A stretch of 64,000 nt of DNA from CAVSZB01 sp964420395 (GTDB lineage: Bacteria; Krumholzibacteriota; Krumholzibacteriia; LZORAL124-64-63): contig CAYQTJ010000003.1 in NCBI GenBank assembly GCA_964420395.1, forward strand, positions 11,450-75,449, in the 5' to 3' direction. A program made the position numbers and the translations under genes. Under the pieces are notes generated by a model. The model saw nothing but the letters and a program-made list of their open reading frames with translations, was not told the DNA's origin and did no database searches. This document shows, piece after piece, positions 36,265 through 45,727 of the stretch. The first letter of the stretch is position 1, and the number at the start of each line of letters is the position of its first letter.

Positions 36265-36984
36265 GTGAATCGAAGCAGCGACAGCGGCCGGCCGGCGAAC
36301 GGCGACACCCTCTCGCTCGAGGCCGTCGTGAAGACGTATGTCGTGGGCGGGGACGAGGTCCACGCGCTCCGCGGCGTGTCCCTGGTCATCCGTCGGAACG
36401 AATACGTGGCCGTCATGGGGCCGTCGGGATCCGGCAAGTCGACCCTCATGAACCTGATCGGCTGCCTGGACGTGCCCACCTCGGGGACGTATTCGCTGGA
36501 AGGCCAGATGGTCGCCAACATGTCCGAGTACCAGCTCGCGGACATCCGCAACCGGCGGATCGGATTCGTGTTCCAGACCTTCAACCTGATCCCGCGGGCC
36601 AACATCTTCCACAACGTGGAGCTGCCCCTGATCTACGCCGGCATGAAGAAGTCGGAGCGCCGCGGCCACGTGGAAAGGGCCATCGAGCGGGTCGGGCTCG
36701 CGGACCGCATCCGGCACAAGCCCAACGAGCTGTCCGGGGGGCAGCGGCAGCGGGTGGCGATCGCGCGGGCGCTGGTCTGCAACCCGTCGATCGTCCTGGC
36801 CGACGAGCCCACGGGGAACCTCGACAGCAAGACCGGGGACGAGATCATGGCCATCCTCGACGAGCTGCACCGGGCCGGCCAGACCATCATCCTGGTGACC
36901 CACGAAGACTACATCGCCGAGCACGCGCTCCGTGTCGTCCGGCTGAAGGACGGCATGATCGAGAGCGACACGGCAACCGGGTGA
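36265..36984 (+). CDS. ABC transporter ATPase (MacB/LolD type)
   Basis: 239 residues. Walker A GPSGSGKSTLMN is near 53, the Q-loop in FVFQTFNLIPRAN, the signature LSGGQRQRVAIARAL and Walker B IVLADEPTGNLD. This is the MacB/LolD subfamily, which powers lipoprotein release or macrolide/peptide efflux. Here the ATPase is separate from the membrane domain, unlike E. coli MacB. GTG start 13 nt after the adaptor stop, and its stop overlaps the next start (GTGA). Confidence 0.93.
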   Translation: MNRSSDSGRPANGDTLSLEAVVKTYVVGGDEVHALRGVSLVIRRNEYVAVMGPSGSGKSTLMNLIGCLDVPTSGTYSLEGQMVANMSEYQLADIRNRRIGFVFQTFNLIPRANIFHNVELPLIYAGMKKSERRGHVERAIERVGLADRIRHKPNELSGGQRQRVAIARALVCNPSIVLADEPTGNLDSKTGDEIMAILDELHRAGQTIILVTHEDYIAEHALRVVRLKDGMIESDTATG

Positions 36985-38225
36985 GTATGCGCATAGCCCT
37001 CGACCTGACGGAATCGCTGCACATCGCGCTGGCCGCGCTCCGCGCCAACAAGGCCCGCGGGACGCTGACCACGGTCGGCATCATCATCGGCATCGCGGCC
37101 GTCATCCTCACCATGACCGCGGCGCACGGGCTGCAGACCGCCTTCCGCCAGAGCTTCTCCTCGGTCGGCACGGACGTGATCTACGTGTCCCGCTTCCCCT
37201 GGGTGATGATGAACGACTTCTTCCTGTACCGCAATCGCCCGCGCCTCGAGCTCCGCCACGCGGCCGCGCTCGACCAGCGGCTGCGCGGCAGGGCGATCGT
37301 CAACCCGACCCTCGACGGACGCCAGGATGTCAAGTATCGCGCCGAAACGATGGAGGGCGTCACCATCATCGGCACCACCGAGAAGCAGACCCAGGTCGCC
37401 AGCGCGCAGCCCGAGCTCGGCAGGTTCCTCACGGGCTTCGACGTGACGTACAAGCGGAACGTCTGCGTCATCGGCACCGACGTCCGGGAGGGCCTGTTCA
37501 GGACGGCCAATCCCCTCAACCAGGAGATGAAGGTCGGCCGCACGACGTTCCGCGTCGTCGGCGTCATGGAGAAGCAGGGCGGGAACTTCCTGGGAGGACC
37601 GAACTTCGATCGGCAGGTCTACCTCCCGATCAGCGCGTACGTGAAGGCGTTCGGCGGCGATCGCGGCCGCCAGGACGTGAACCTGGCGGTCAAGGCCCCG
37701 TCGCAGGAGGCCCTGGCCGATCTCGAATTCGAGGTCATCGGCGAGATGCGCAAGATCCGCGATCTGCGGCCGGCCGAGCCGGACAATTTCTCCATCAACA
37801 AGCTGGACACCCTCGTGGGCACGTTCAACAACATGATGGGGGTCGTGCTGCTGGTGGGCCTGCTGGTGACCAGCATCTCGCTCTTCGTCGGCGGCGTGGG
37901 CGTCATGAACGTGATGTTCGTGTCCGTGACGGAGCGCACGCGCGAGATCGGGATCCGCAAGGCCATCGGCGCCAAGCCGCACAGCATCCTGTTCCAGTTC
38001 CTGTTCGAGGCGGTCGCCATCTGCCTCGCGGGCGGGCTGATCGGCATCGCGATCGCGTCCGCCCTGACGGCCGTGATCAACGCCGTCCTCATGCCGGCCA
38101 GCGTCTCCGCGTCCATCCTGGTCACGGCCCTGGGCGTGTCGGTCGCGGTCGGGGTCGTGGCCGGCTTCGTCCCCGCCTACAAGGGCGCGCGGCTCAACCC
38201 GATCGAGGCCCTTCGCTACGAGTAG
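36981..38225 (+). CDS. FtsX/MacB-type permease 1
   Basis: 414 residues with the MacB topology: one N-terminal membrane helix (about 23-45), a large periplasmic domain (50-270) and three C-terminal helices (about 285-410). The conserved ERTREIGIRKAIGA loop near 325 couples to the ATPase. The GTG at 36981 overlaps the ATPase stop; an ATG six bases on is the alternative. It is one of two tandem permeases that probably form a heterodimer. Confidence 0.9.
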   Translation: MSMRIALDLTESLHIALAALRANKARGTLTTVGIIIGIAAVILTMTAAHGLQTAFRQSFSSVGTDVIYVSRFPWVMMNDFFLYRNRPRLELRHAAALDQRLRGRAIVNPTLDGRQDVKYRAETMEGVTIIGTTEKQTQVASAQPELGRFLTGFDVTYKRNVCVIGTDVREGLFRTANPLNQEMKVGRTTFRVVGVMEKQGGNFLGGPNFDRQVYLPISAYVKAFGGDRGRQDVNLAVKAPSQEALADLEFEVIGEMRKIRDLRPAEPDNFSINKLDTLVGTFNNMMGVVLLVGLLVTSISLFVGGVGVMNVMFVSVTERTREIGIRKAIGAKPHSILFQFLFEAVAICLAGGLIGIAIASALTAVINAVLMPASVSASILVTALGVSVAVGVVAGFVPAYKGARLNPIEALRYE

Positions 38226-38235
38226 AGGCTGTCGC

Positions 38236-39480
38236 ATGCGTGTTTCGGACCTTGTCGCCATGTCGACGCGATCGATCCTCAGCAACGCGCTGAGGTCGAC
38301 CCTGACGCTGGTGGGCATCGTGGCGGGGGTCGCCTCCATCATCGCGGTGATGACGGCGATCACCGTGGTCCAGGCCACGATGGAGAAGGAGATGAGCGTT
38401 CTCGGCACGCAGGTCTTCCAGGTGCAGAAGTGGCCGGCGGGCTTCAACTCGGACGCGCAGCGTCGCCGCGCCATGCGCCGCCCCCCGCTCACGATGGAGA
38501 ACGCCGACGCGATCCGCGAGCAGGTCGACACGGTCGATCTGGTGGGATCGGAGATCTGGGACTTCGGGTACGTCGTGGAGTACAAGGGAGTCTCCACCAA
38601 CCCGAACGTGTCCATCTGCGGCGGCACGCCGGAGTACCCGAACAACAACACCCACTACGTCGGCCTCGGGCGCAACATCTCGCAGATGGACGTCAAGGCG
38701 GGCCGGCACGTGGCGGTCATCGGCTACGCCATCGCCCAGAAGCTGTTCCCCTTCGCCGATCCGATCGGGAGGGAAGTCCGCCTCGACGGCCGCAAGTACG
38801 AGGTGGTCGGCGTCTTCGACGAGAAGAAGTCCGCGTTCGGGTCGTCCCACGACAACTACGTCCTGATCCCCGCCACGACCTTCCTGTCCATCTACGGCAT
38901 GGTCAACCGGGACGGCTTCCCCCGCTCCGTCAACATCACCGTCCGGGCGAAGTCCCCCGAGCTGACCGACGACGCGATCGAGCAGACGCGCCAGGTCCTG
39001 CGCCGCGTCCGCGACGTCAAGCCGAACGAAGAGGACAACTTCGACTTTTTCAACAGTCAGAGCCTGATCACGCAGTTCAACCAGCTGACGGCGAAGGTCA
39101 AGATCGCGGCCTTCGTCATCGGCATCATCGCGCTGGTCGTGGCGGGCATCGGCATCATGAACATCATGCTGGTGTCGGTGACCGAGCGGACGAAGGAGAT
39201 CGGCATCCGCAAGTCGCTCGGGGCCAACCCCGCGAACATCCTGTTCCAGTTCCTGCTGGAGGCCGTCATCCTGTGCAACCTCGGCGGGCTCGTGGGGATC
39301 CTGGTGGGCTTCGGGCTCGGCAACGTCGTCACGTTCTTCACCACCTTCGAGGCCAAGGTGCCCCTGCAGTGGGCCGTGATCGGACTCGTCTTCTGCTCCA
39401 CCGTCGGCATCGCCTTCGGCCTGCTGCCGGCGATCCGCGCCTCGCGCCTCCACCCCATCGACGCGCTGCGTTACGAGTAG
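38236..39480 (+). CDS. FtsX/MacB-type permease 2
   Basis: 414 residues, paralogous to the preceding permease with the same four-helix topology. The coupling loop ERTKEIGIRKSLGA is near 315. Both end with (A/E)ALRYE-type sequence. The periplasmic domain differs (TPEYPNNNTHYVGLGRN), so the two subunits may bind different partners. It starts 10 nt after the first permease. Confidence 0.9.
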   Translation: MRVSDLVAMSTRSILSNALRSTLTLVGIVAGVASIIAVMTAITVVQATMEKEMSVLGTQVFQVQKWPAGFNSDAQRRRAMRRPPLTMENADAIREQVDTVDLVGSEIWDFGYVVEYKGVSTNPNVSICGGTPEYPNNNTHYVGLGRNISQMDVKAGRHVAVIGYAIAQKLFPFADPIGREVRLDGRKYEVVGVFDEKKSAFGSSHDNYVLIPATTFLSIYGMVNRDGFPRSVNITVRAKSPELTDDAIEQTRQVLRRVRDVKPNEEDNFDFFNSQSLITQFNQLTAKVKIAAFVIGIIALVVAGIGIMNIMLVSVTERTKEIGIRKSLGANPANILFQFLLEAVILCNLGGLVGILVGFGLGNVVTFFTTFEAKVPLQWAVIGLVFCSTVGIAFGLLPAIRASRLHPIDALRYE

Positions 39481-39661
39481 GGCGCTGCCCCGGCCACCGC
39501 CCCCGGGAAGGGAAGGGTGCCCCACTCTCGACAGCCAGGAGTGCTGCCGCGAGCTGTCCAAGCCGAGGAGCGCCCCGTGGGACCCGCCCTGAATCGATGC
39601 GTCGTTACGGCCTCGCGAAACGCGCCCGCCGGTGCGGACCTCTCCCCGCCGCTTCGTGACC

Positions 39662-40015
39662 TCATCGCAGGAGGGTAATCAGGAACGTGTGCGCGGAGAT
39701 CCACAGGACCGCCGCGATTCCGGCCAGGCCGAGCGCGTAGCGGCGCCAGTCGCGCAGGGTGGCAGGCGTGCAGCTCGTCGTCAGCCCGCCCAGCCGGGTG
39801 ATGTCGTAGTATCGGAGCCCGATGATCCCGGCGACGACGGCCCAGTAGAGGGCGTCGAAAACCGAGAATCCCTCCGACCGGACGATCTTCAGCGCCAGAA
39901 CGAACAGCACGCCGTTGCCGAACACCAGCCAGGTCAGGCGGACCAGTGCTCCCAGACAGCCCGTGGGCTCGCGAGGTGTGTCTTGGGGGGACGGTGGGGA
40001 TTCCGTGCGTTTCAT
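39662..40015 (-). CDS. Small three-helix membrane protein, unknown
   Basis: 117 residues. A hydrophilic N-terminus rich in Ser and Pro (1-18) is followed by three hydrophobic segments: about 22-44, 50-70 and 90-112. No motif recognised. The ATG at 40015 is chosen because GGAGG lies just upstream; the longer frame has no site. Divergent from the DUF5916 gene. Confidence 0.6.
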   Translation of the reverse strand: MKRTESPPSPQDTPREPTGCLGALVRLTWLVFGNGVLFVLALKIVRSEGFSVFDALYWAVVAGIIGLRYYDITRLGGLTTSCTPATLRDWRRYALGLAGIAAVLWISAHTFLITLLR

Positions 40016-40387
40016 GCTCGCCTCCAGAGACGCCCGAATACCGGGCGGCGACGGTGATTCCCGTCGCATGCTCTGGATGGCGGCCCGACCACCCGCATTC
40101 CTGCAGCGACCCGGGGCAGGTCGCCACACCCTTCGCCAATCGCCTCACGCCCTGCATGCGGCACGATCGACGGCGGCCCCGAGAGAGTACGACCGTCGCC
40201 GTGATCGCGCAAGCGGTCCCGGGCCAAATCGCGCGCCACCAGCGGAAGTCAAACCACTCGCTTCCGGTCGTCTTTCGTCCCTGTTGCGGAGCAACCAAAC
40301 GCGGGAGCGACCGTACGAAGCCCCCGGTCCCCAGAGCCGTGGTGCGCGCGACGTTCGCCCGCGCCGGCAAGCATCCCGGAGGTCTCC
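40016..40387. other. 372-nt divergent gap with nested hairpins
   Basis: No gene. CGGTCG (40265-40270) pairs with CGACCG (40308-40313), enclosing GTTGC/GCAAC (40283-40287/40291-40295, GGA loop). CGGAAG (40243-40248) can pair with CTTCCG (40261-40266), which competes with the outer stem. These could be part of the leader of the DUF5916 gene. No known riboswitch consensus was recognised. Confidence 0.3.
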
Positions 40388-42595
40388 ATGCCCAGGCAAG
40401 CCCTCGTCATCCACGGTGCGCTGCTGATCCTGCTCGCCTTCGTTCTCGTGTCGCCCGGCCTCGCCGACACGCACCGGGTTCCCCGCGTCGAAGGCGCGCT
40501 CGATCTCGACGGACGCCTCGACGAGGACCTCTGGCGCCGGGCCGTCGCCGTCGAACTGAAATACGAGGTCCAGCCGGGCGAGAACATCCCGGCCCCGGTG
40601 CGCACGGTCGCCTACTTCGCTTACAACGAATCCCACCTGCTGGCGGCGGTGAGGGCCTTCGATCCGGATCCGGGGCGGATCCGCGCCCACTTCCGGGACC
40701 ACGACGAGCTGTGGGGCGACGACTGGTGCGCCCTGGTCCTGGACACCTTCAACGACAACCGGCGGCAGTTCGACTTCTTCGTCAACCCGCTGGGCGTCCA
40801 GGCCGAGACCGTCGAGAGCAGCCAGGGCGGCGGCGATTCGTGGGACGCCATCTGGGACGCGGGCGGCCGCATCGACGAGCAGGGCTACGTCGTCGAGTTC
40901 TCGATCCCGTTCAGCTCGCTGCGCTTTCCCCGCAGCGCGGGCGAGCAGGTGTGGGGTCTCGACGTCGTGCGCAGCTACCCGCGCAGCGTCGACCACCGCC
41001 TGGCGCTCTTTCCGCGCGAGCGCGACAACAACTGCTACATGTGCCAGTCGGACAGCCTGGTCGGCTTCGCGGGGGCAACGCCGGGCCACAACATCGAGAT
41101 CACGCCGACGATGTCGGCCGTCGTCACCGAGACCCGCACCGGTCCGAAGACGACCGACGAGTCCTACGAGCCCGGTCTGACCGCCCGCTGGGGCGTCACG
41201 CCCAACCTGAACGCCAGCCTGACGGTGAATCCCGATTTCTCCCAGGTCGAAGCGGACGCCGCCCAGCTCGAGATCAACAACCAGTTCGCGCTGTACTACC
41301 CCGAATCGCGTCCCTTCTTCGTCGAGGACGCCGAGTTTTTCTCGACGCGGATGCAGACCGTCCATACGCGCTCGCTGGCGGACCCGGTCTGGGGGTCCAA
41401 GATCGCCGGCAAGGAAGGCGCCAACGCCGTGGGGGCGTACGTCGTCCGCGACGAGATCACGAACCTGATCTTCCCGCATGCGGAAGGCAACGGCGAGGCC
41501 TCGTTGAATGCGCGCTCGACCGGGTCGGTCGTCCGGCTCCGGCGCGATGTCGGCAGCTCATCCACCCTCGGACTGCTGCTGACCGACCGCGAGGGCGCGA
41601 ACGGCTACTACAGCCGCCTGGGCGGACTGGACGGCAGCGTCCGGTTCACGCCGCAGGATGAGGTCAGCTTCCAGGTCGTCGGCTCCGAAACGCGATACGA
41701 CGAACAGACCGCGATCGCCAACGGTCAGCCCGCGGGCCGTTTCTCCGGCAGCGCCGCGGAACTGCTCTACTACCGCGATACCCGCAACCTGGACCTGTAC
41801 CTCTTCGGCAAGCGCCTCGACGCCGATTTCCGCGCCGATCTGGGCTTCATCCCCCAGACCGGCTACTACCAGGTCGAGGGCGGGGGCGAGTACGCGTGGC
41901 TTAATTCCCCGGACCACTGGTGGAACTTCCTGTCGATCAACATGGGCTACGAGCTGAACGAGCGGCTCGACGGCGGCCCCACGTTGCACCGCATGTACAA
42001 CACCTGGCTCAGCTATGCCGGCCTGATGCAGTCGTCGATCTCGACCCGGATCACCTTCGGCGAGCGCTACTACGACGGCCGCGAATTCGACGTCCGCTTC
42101 TATCAGCTGTCGTCGTCGATCAAGCCGACCGGCCGCCTGACCCTGGGGCTGGGCGCCACGCTGGGCGAGTCCGTCGACTACGCGCACACGCGGCCCGCGG
42201 ACCGCATCCGGCTGCAGCCGTCCGCCAGTTTCAAGCTGGGGCGCCACTTCGAGGCTGGCCTGACCCACATCTACGAGAAGCTGGACGTGGACGCCGGCCG
42301 GCTCTACACGGCCAACGTGACCGAGGTGCGCCTGGTCCACCAGTTGAACCGGAGGGCGTTCGTGCGCGCCATCCTGCAGCGTGCGGACTACGACCGCAAC
42401 GCGGCGGCGTACACGCTGGCCCCCGGGACGGATGAGACCTCGCTGCTGAGCCAGCTGCTGTTCTCGTACAAGCTGAACCCGCGGACGGTGCTGTTCCTCG
42501 GGTACGCGGACAACTACTACGGAGAGGACGGGGACGATCCCCGGCAGACGGACCGCACCGTGTTCGCCAAGGTCGGCTACGCCTGGACGCCGTAG
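40388..42595 (+). CDS. DUF5916 outer-membrane protein with CBM9-like domain
   Basis: 735 residues with a signal peptide (about 1-27). Residues 35-215 form a CBM9-like carbohydrate-binding domain (DGRLDEDLWRRAV, then DDWCALVLDTF and WDAIWDAGGRID). Residues 240-735 are DUF5916, ending in amphipathic strands typical of a beta-barrel; FYPESRPFFVE-like YYPESRPFFVEDAEFF is near 300. The last residue pair is aromatic-terminal (AWTP). Function unknown, probably an outer-membrane receptor. GGAGG site. Followed by a protease gene. Confidence 0.88.
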   Translation: MPRQALVIHGALLILLAFVLVSPGLADTHRVPRVEGALDLDGRLDEDLWRRAVAVELKYEVQPGENIPAPVRTVAYFAYNESHLLAAVRAFDPDPGRIRAHFRDHDELWGDDWCALVLDTFNDNRRQFDFFVNPLGVQAETVESSQGGGDSWDAIWDAGGRIDEQGYVVEFSIPFSSLRFPRSAGEQVWGLDVVRSYPRSVDHRLALFPRERDNNCYMCQSDSLVGFAGATPGHNIEITPTMSAVVTETRTGPKTTDESYEPGLTARWGVTPNLNASLTVNPDFSQVEADAAQLEINNQFALYYPESRPFFVEDAEFFSTRMQTVHTRSLADPVWGSKIAGKEGANAVGAYVVRDEITNLIFPHAEGNGEASLNARSTGSVVRLRRDVGSSSTLGLLLTDREGANGYYSRLGGLDGSVRFTPQDEVSFQVVGSETRYDEQTAIANGQPAGRFSGSAAELLYYRDTRNLDLYLFGKRLDADFRADLGFIPQTGYYQVEGGGEYAWLNSPDHWWNFLSINMGYELNERLDGGPTLHRMYNTWLSYAGLMQSSISTRITFGERYYDGREFDVRFYQLSSSIKPTGRLTLGLGATLGESVDYAHTRPADRIRLQPSASFKLGRHFEAGLTHIYEKLDVDAGRLYTANVTEVRLVHQLNRRAFVRAILQRADYDRNAAAYTLAPGTDETSLLSQLLFSYKLNPRTVLFLGYADNYYGEDGDDPRQTDRTVFAKVGYAWTP

Positions 42596-42657
42596 GGCCG
42601 AACGCGCCGGAGCCGCGAGCGATTCGGGACGGAGACCATGGCTGGAGGTGGACGGTG

Positions 42658-43848
42658 ATGTGGCTTCGGACCGGCCTGCTGCTCCTCGCGACGGCGTTCG
42701 GGCTGCCGGGCGGACGCGCCGCGGCGGACTCCTCGCGATCGGCCACCCTCCCCTTCGCTCTCGACCACAACCGGATGACCGTGGAGATCGAGTTTGCCCG
42801 CCCCGACGGGTCCGCCCGCAGAGCCCGCGCCTGGGTGGACACCGGCAGCCCGGACCTCGCCCTGGCGGAGCCGCTCGCGCGCGAACTGGGCCTGGACGTT
42901 TCCGGAGCGGATGGCGGCGCCCAGTCGGGCCTGCCGGTCCCGTTCGTGCGCCTGGGCGGGATGGCGCTCGATCTCGACGGGATCAGGACGCGAATCCGCC
43001 CCGGCGCCGTCGTCCTGCCCGGCGTGACCGCGGAGGCATGCCTGCCGGCGGCCGCGCTGCGCCATCATCACGTGGTCTTCGACTATCCGGCGCGGCGTCT
43101 CACCGTCGCGCAACCGGGGTTCCTCAGGCCGAGGGGGATCGGCCTCGCCTGCCGCGTCAACGCCGTCACCGGTCTGGTCATGATCACCGCCATCGCCGAT
43201 GGCGACACCGTGCCGTTGGGCCTGGACAGCGGATCCGCCGGCACGTGGGTGTCCACGGCGCTCACCGGGAAGTGGCTGGCCCGGCATTCGGACTGGCCGC
43301 GCGCGACCGGCGCCGCGGGGAGCGCGAACTTCTTCGGCTTTCCGTTCGAGTGCGAAGGGATCCTGCTGTGCCTGCCGGCGCTGACCGTGGGCGATCTGCC
43401 GGTCCGCGATGTCGCACTGCTGGGGCTCGATCAGAGCCTGTTCGACTGGTACTCGGCGAAGTCGGCGGGCCCCGTCCTCGGCTTCCTCGGCGCCAACGTG
43501 CTGACGCGCTTCCGACTGGAGATCGACTTCCCGAACCGGATGACGTACTGGGAGGCCGGCCCGGCGGACGGATCCGGCGACCTCGACATCGTCGGGATCA
43601 CCCTGCGCCCCGAGGCGGACGGCGGCCTGACCGTCGCCGGCGTGGTCAGGACACGCGGCAGACCCGCCGTCGAGGGGGTCCAGCCCGGCGACCGCCTGGT
43701 CCGGGTGGACTCGCTGGGCGTTGCGGAATCAACCATGGGCGAAGTGGCCGACGCCCTGCGGGGCGCGCCCGGATCGCCGCGCACCCTCGTCATCGAACGA
43801 CAGGGACGCCCGCTCACCATCGTGGCGAAGGTCCTGAGGCTCCCGTAG
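42658..43848 (+). CDS. Retropepsin-like aspartic protease with PDZ domain
   Basis: 396 residues with a signal peptide (cleavage near GRAAA). Two aspartic-protease-like half-motifs are visible: VDTGSPDLAL (near 60) and LGLDSGSAGTWVS (near 190). A PDZ domain follows at about 320-395 (VEGVQPGDRLVRVDSL). The double motif suggests a single-chain pepsin-like active site. The GTG three bases upstream may be the true start. Periplasmic quality-control proteolysis is plausible. An IS3 remnant begins immediately after the stop. Confidence 0.78.
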   Translation: MWLRTGLLLLATAFGLPGGRAAADSSRSATLPFALDHNRMTVEIEFARPDGSARRARAWVDTGSPDLALAEPLARELGLDVSGADGGAQSGLPVPFVRLGGMALDLDGIRTRIRPGAVVLPGVTAEACLPAAALRHHHVVFDYPARRLTVAQPGFLRPRGIGLACRVNAVTGLVMITAIADGDTVPLGLDSGSAGTWVSTALTGKWLARHSDWPRATGAAGSANFFGFPFECEGILLCLPALTVGDLPVRDVALLGLDQSLFDWYSAKSAGPVLGFLGANVLTRFRLEIDFPNRMTYWEAGPADGSGDLDIVGITLRPEADGGLTVAGVVRTRGRPAVEGVQPGDRLVRVDSLGVAESTMGEVADALRGAPGSPRTLVIERQGRPLTIVAKVLRLP

Positions 43849-43849
43849 T

Positions 43850-44098
43850 CCGCGCGCCAGGAAGCAGGGGCGCGGGGCGAACCAGAATGCGTTCATCGAG
43901 CGGTTCAACCGGACGTTCCGCAACGAAGTGCTGAGCGCCTACCTGTTCGCGGATCTTGATCAGGTCCGCGAGATGGCCTGGTCCTGGATGGTCGAGTACA
44001 ACGAGGAGAGGCCGCACGACGCGCTGGGAAGGATCCCGCCGGCCGTGTTCAGGGAGAGAAAGAAAGCCGAAAACTCTACCTTAGAACTGTCTGCTTGA
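43850..44098 (+). pseudogene. IS3-family transposase C-terminal remnant
   Basis: An open frame from 43850 to TGA at 44096-44098 encodes the last part of an OrfB integrase. NQNAFIERFNRTFRNEVL, AYLFADLDQVRE and YNEERPHDALG are hallmark IS3-group sequences. The 5' part, including most of the DDE domain, is missing. The fragment begins one base after the stop of the aspartic protease gene. A right-end-like sequence (GAACTGTCTGCTTGACGAG) follows. Non-functional. Confidence 0.85.
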
Positions 44099-44179
44099 CG
44101 AGGGAGCTTACGCACCCCCCGGGAAGTCCGTCGCGCCGAGCTTGATGTTTCAGGGGCTAACAGCCGAATGGGGTCCGCT

Positions 44180-44583
44180 GTTAACCAGAATGGCCAAAGC
44201 GCCGTTTTGGAGACGTCGAGACGCCTTCCGCCCCCGTCGAATGATACCCAAACCTCTCGTCGCGTCTCTCTCTTTCGCCGAGACCCACGCCCCGAAAACC
44301 ACCCTCGTAACCGCCTGCCACCACGCCACAAACAGCAGCCCCGGTCCATCACAGACCGGGGCCCCCGTCAACTTCTCTGCGGATCGGTTCCACGCTGAAA
44401 GTTGTTGGCTCCCCGGGCGAGACTCTCTGCGTGACGGGCTAGAGAGAGCCGGACAGTCGCCATCTGGTTTAGCCAAGGTACCTGGGGCTGGCGGCTGGCC
44501 GATCCCGTCAGGGGGAAATCCGGGGCCGGGCGTCACCTGTACAACCCCTTCACGCCCCCCAGGGACTTCTTCTCGGTCGAAAC
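44180..44583. repeat. Long direct repeat, copy A
   Basis: About 400 bp, strongly similar to 47050-47447. Both include the last codons of a beta-helix gene and the DNA downstream of it. The best-conserved block (44292-44454) is nearly identical between the copies and contains a hairpin. It separates the IS3 remnant from the first beta-helix gene. Boundaries are approximate. Confidence 0.85.
44338..44362. terminator. Conserved 9-bp hairpin in repeat copy A
   Basis: GCCCCGGTC (44338-44346) pairs perfectly with GACCGGGGC (44354-44362), loop CATCACA. It is conserved exactly in copy B. It lies downstream of the minus-strand beta-helix gene and could terminate it, but there is no T-tract. Confidence 0.45.
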
Positions 44584-45690
44584 CACCACCGGCGAGAACG
44601 GATCGAATTGGACGTAGCCGTAGATCGCCGGGTTGTCGTGACCGTCGTAGATCCAGCTCGCGATAGTATCCGCCGAGGTGGTGCCCCAGTAGTTGTTCGT
44701 CAGGTCCAGCGTCGTTCCGGGCGGATTCTGATAGCATCCCGCATCCACCAGCACGGACGACCCAGCACCGTGCAAGATGTGATTCCCCCGAAACTGCATG
44801 GTGCTATTGCAGACGAGGATTGTGGAAACGGCACCGCCGCCCAGAGAATTGCCAGACCCCGTAACGGTGGATCCAGTACGGATAAATAGGTTGACATCTC
44901 CGCCACACAGATCGCTATCGCGTAGTTCCGTTACGGAGCCGGTCGCGACAACAACGGAAACATTAGCCTGTCCAGAAAATGTGCTTTTGTAGATTCCACC
45001 AGAAGAACCGTTCGCATACTGGCATCCGACTGCGTATCCCTGGAATTGGCAATCTGACACTATTGCACTGGTCGTGTGATCAAAGGACGCCATGCAGTTG
45101 TAAAAGCCGCAAGTCCTTACTGTAACCATGCTCGCCGGGTAAAAGCTAAGCACACCATCGTCGATGTCATGGAATTGACAAGCTTCCAACAACGTTCCAA
45201 GTTCGCTCATCGTGCTGACGCCGTCCATGCAACCCCGGCTCTCACAGCGCCTCATCGTCAGTGTGCCGTGTTGGCCCCGGTACACACCTTGGAACACGTT
45301 CTCCATAGCCAAATCCTCGACGACTAGTCGGCTCACTAGAGATAGCGCGCAGATAACCTTTGGCTCCTCCGGATCGACCCAGATCCGCGCGGGTGGACCA
45401 ATGATCGTCTGATTCGCACCAGAGCCAATGATCGTCAACTCACTGACGGTGACCGCAACGTATACGTCGAAGGTCCACTTTTCCGTCGTCGTCGGATACG
45501 ACGTGTAGGGCCGCTTCTCTTCAAAGCGACCCGGCCCGATCCGTATCGTATCGCCGGCCGCAGCGTGGTCTACCGCGTCCTGGATTACGGTGTAGTCGCC
45601 TGTGCCGTCCTTCTCGACGTACCACGTGCGGGCGACGGCCGGTGAGCCAAGGCCGATCAAAGCAAGGCAGAGAACCCCTGTCCGGTTCAT
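44533..45690 (-). CDS. Secreted right-handed beta-helix protein, tail LGGVKGLYR
   Basis: 385 residues with a signal peptide (cleavage near PAVA). The N-terminus has the pectate-lyase-like lead TVIQDAVDHAAAGDTIRIG of NosD/parallel beta-helix proteins, followed by irregular helix coils with many short hydrophobic repeats. It lacks a FlgD-like domain and ends in TEKKSLGGVKGLYR, shared with the paralogue at 47400. ATG at 45690 preferred over GTG 45699. Lower G+C than the core genes. Probably secreted; ligand unknown. Confidence 0.8.
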   Translation of the reverse strand: MNRTGVLCLALIGLGSPAVARTWYVEKDGTGDYTVIQDAVDHAAAGDTIRIGPGRFEEKRPYTSYPTTTEKWTFDVYVAVTVSELTIIGSGANQTIIGPPARIWVDPEEPKVICALSLVSRLVVEDLAMENVFQGVYRGQHGTLTMRRCESRGCMDGVSTMSELGTLLEACQFHDIDDGVLSFYPASMVTVRTCGFYNCMASFDHTTSAIVSDCQFQGYAVGCQYANGSSGGIYKSTFSGQANVSVVVATGSVTELRDSDLCGGDVNLFIRTGSTVTGSGNSLGGGAVSTILVCNSTMQFRGNHILHGAGSSVLVDAGCYQNPPGTTLDLTNNYWGTTSADTIASWIYDGHDNPAIYGYVQFDPFSPVVVSTEKKSLGGVKGLYR

Positions 45691-45727
45691 TGTTCTCACA
45701 CCCCTACCGCCCGCATGCGGCGGTCTG

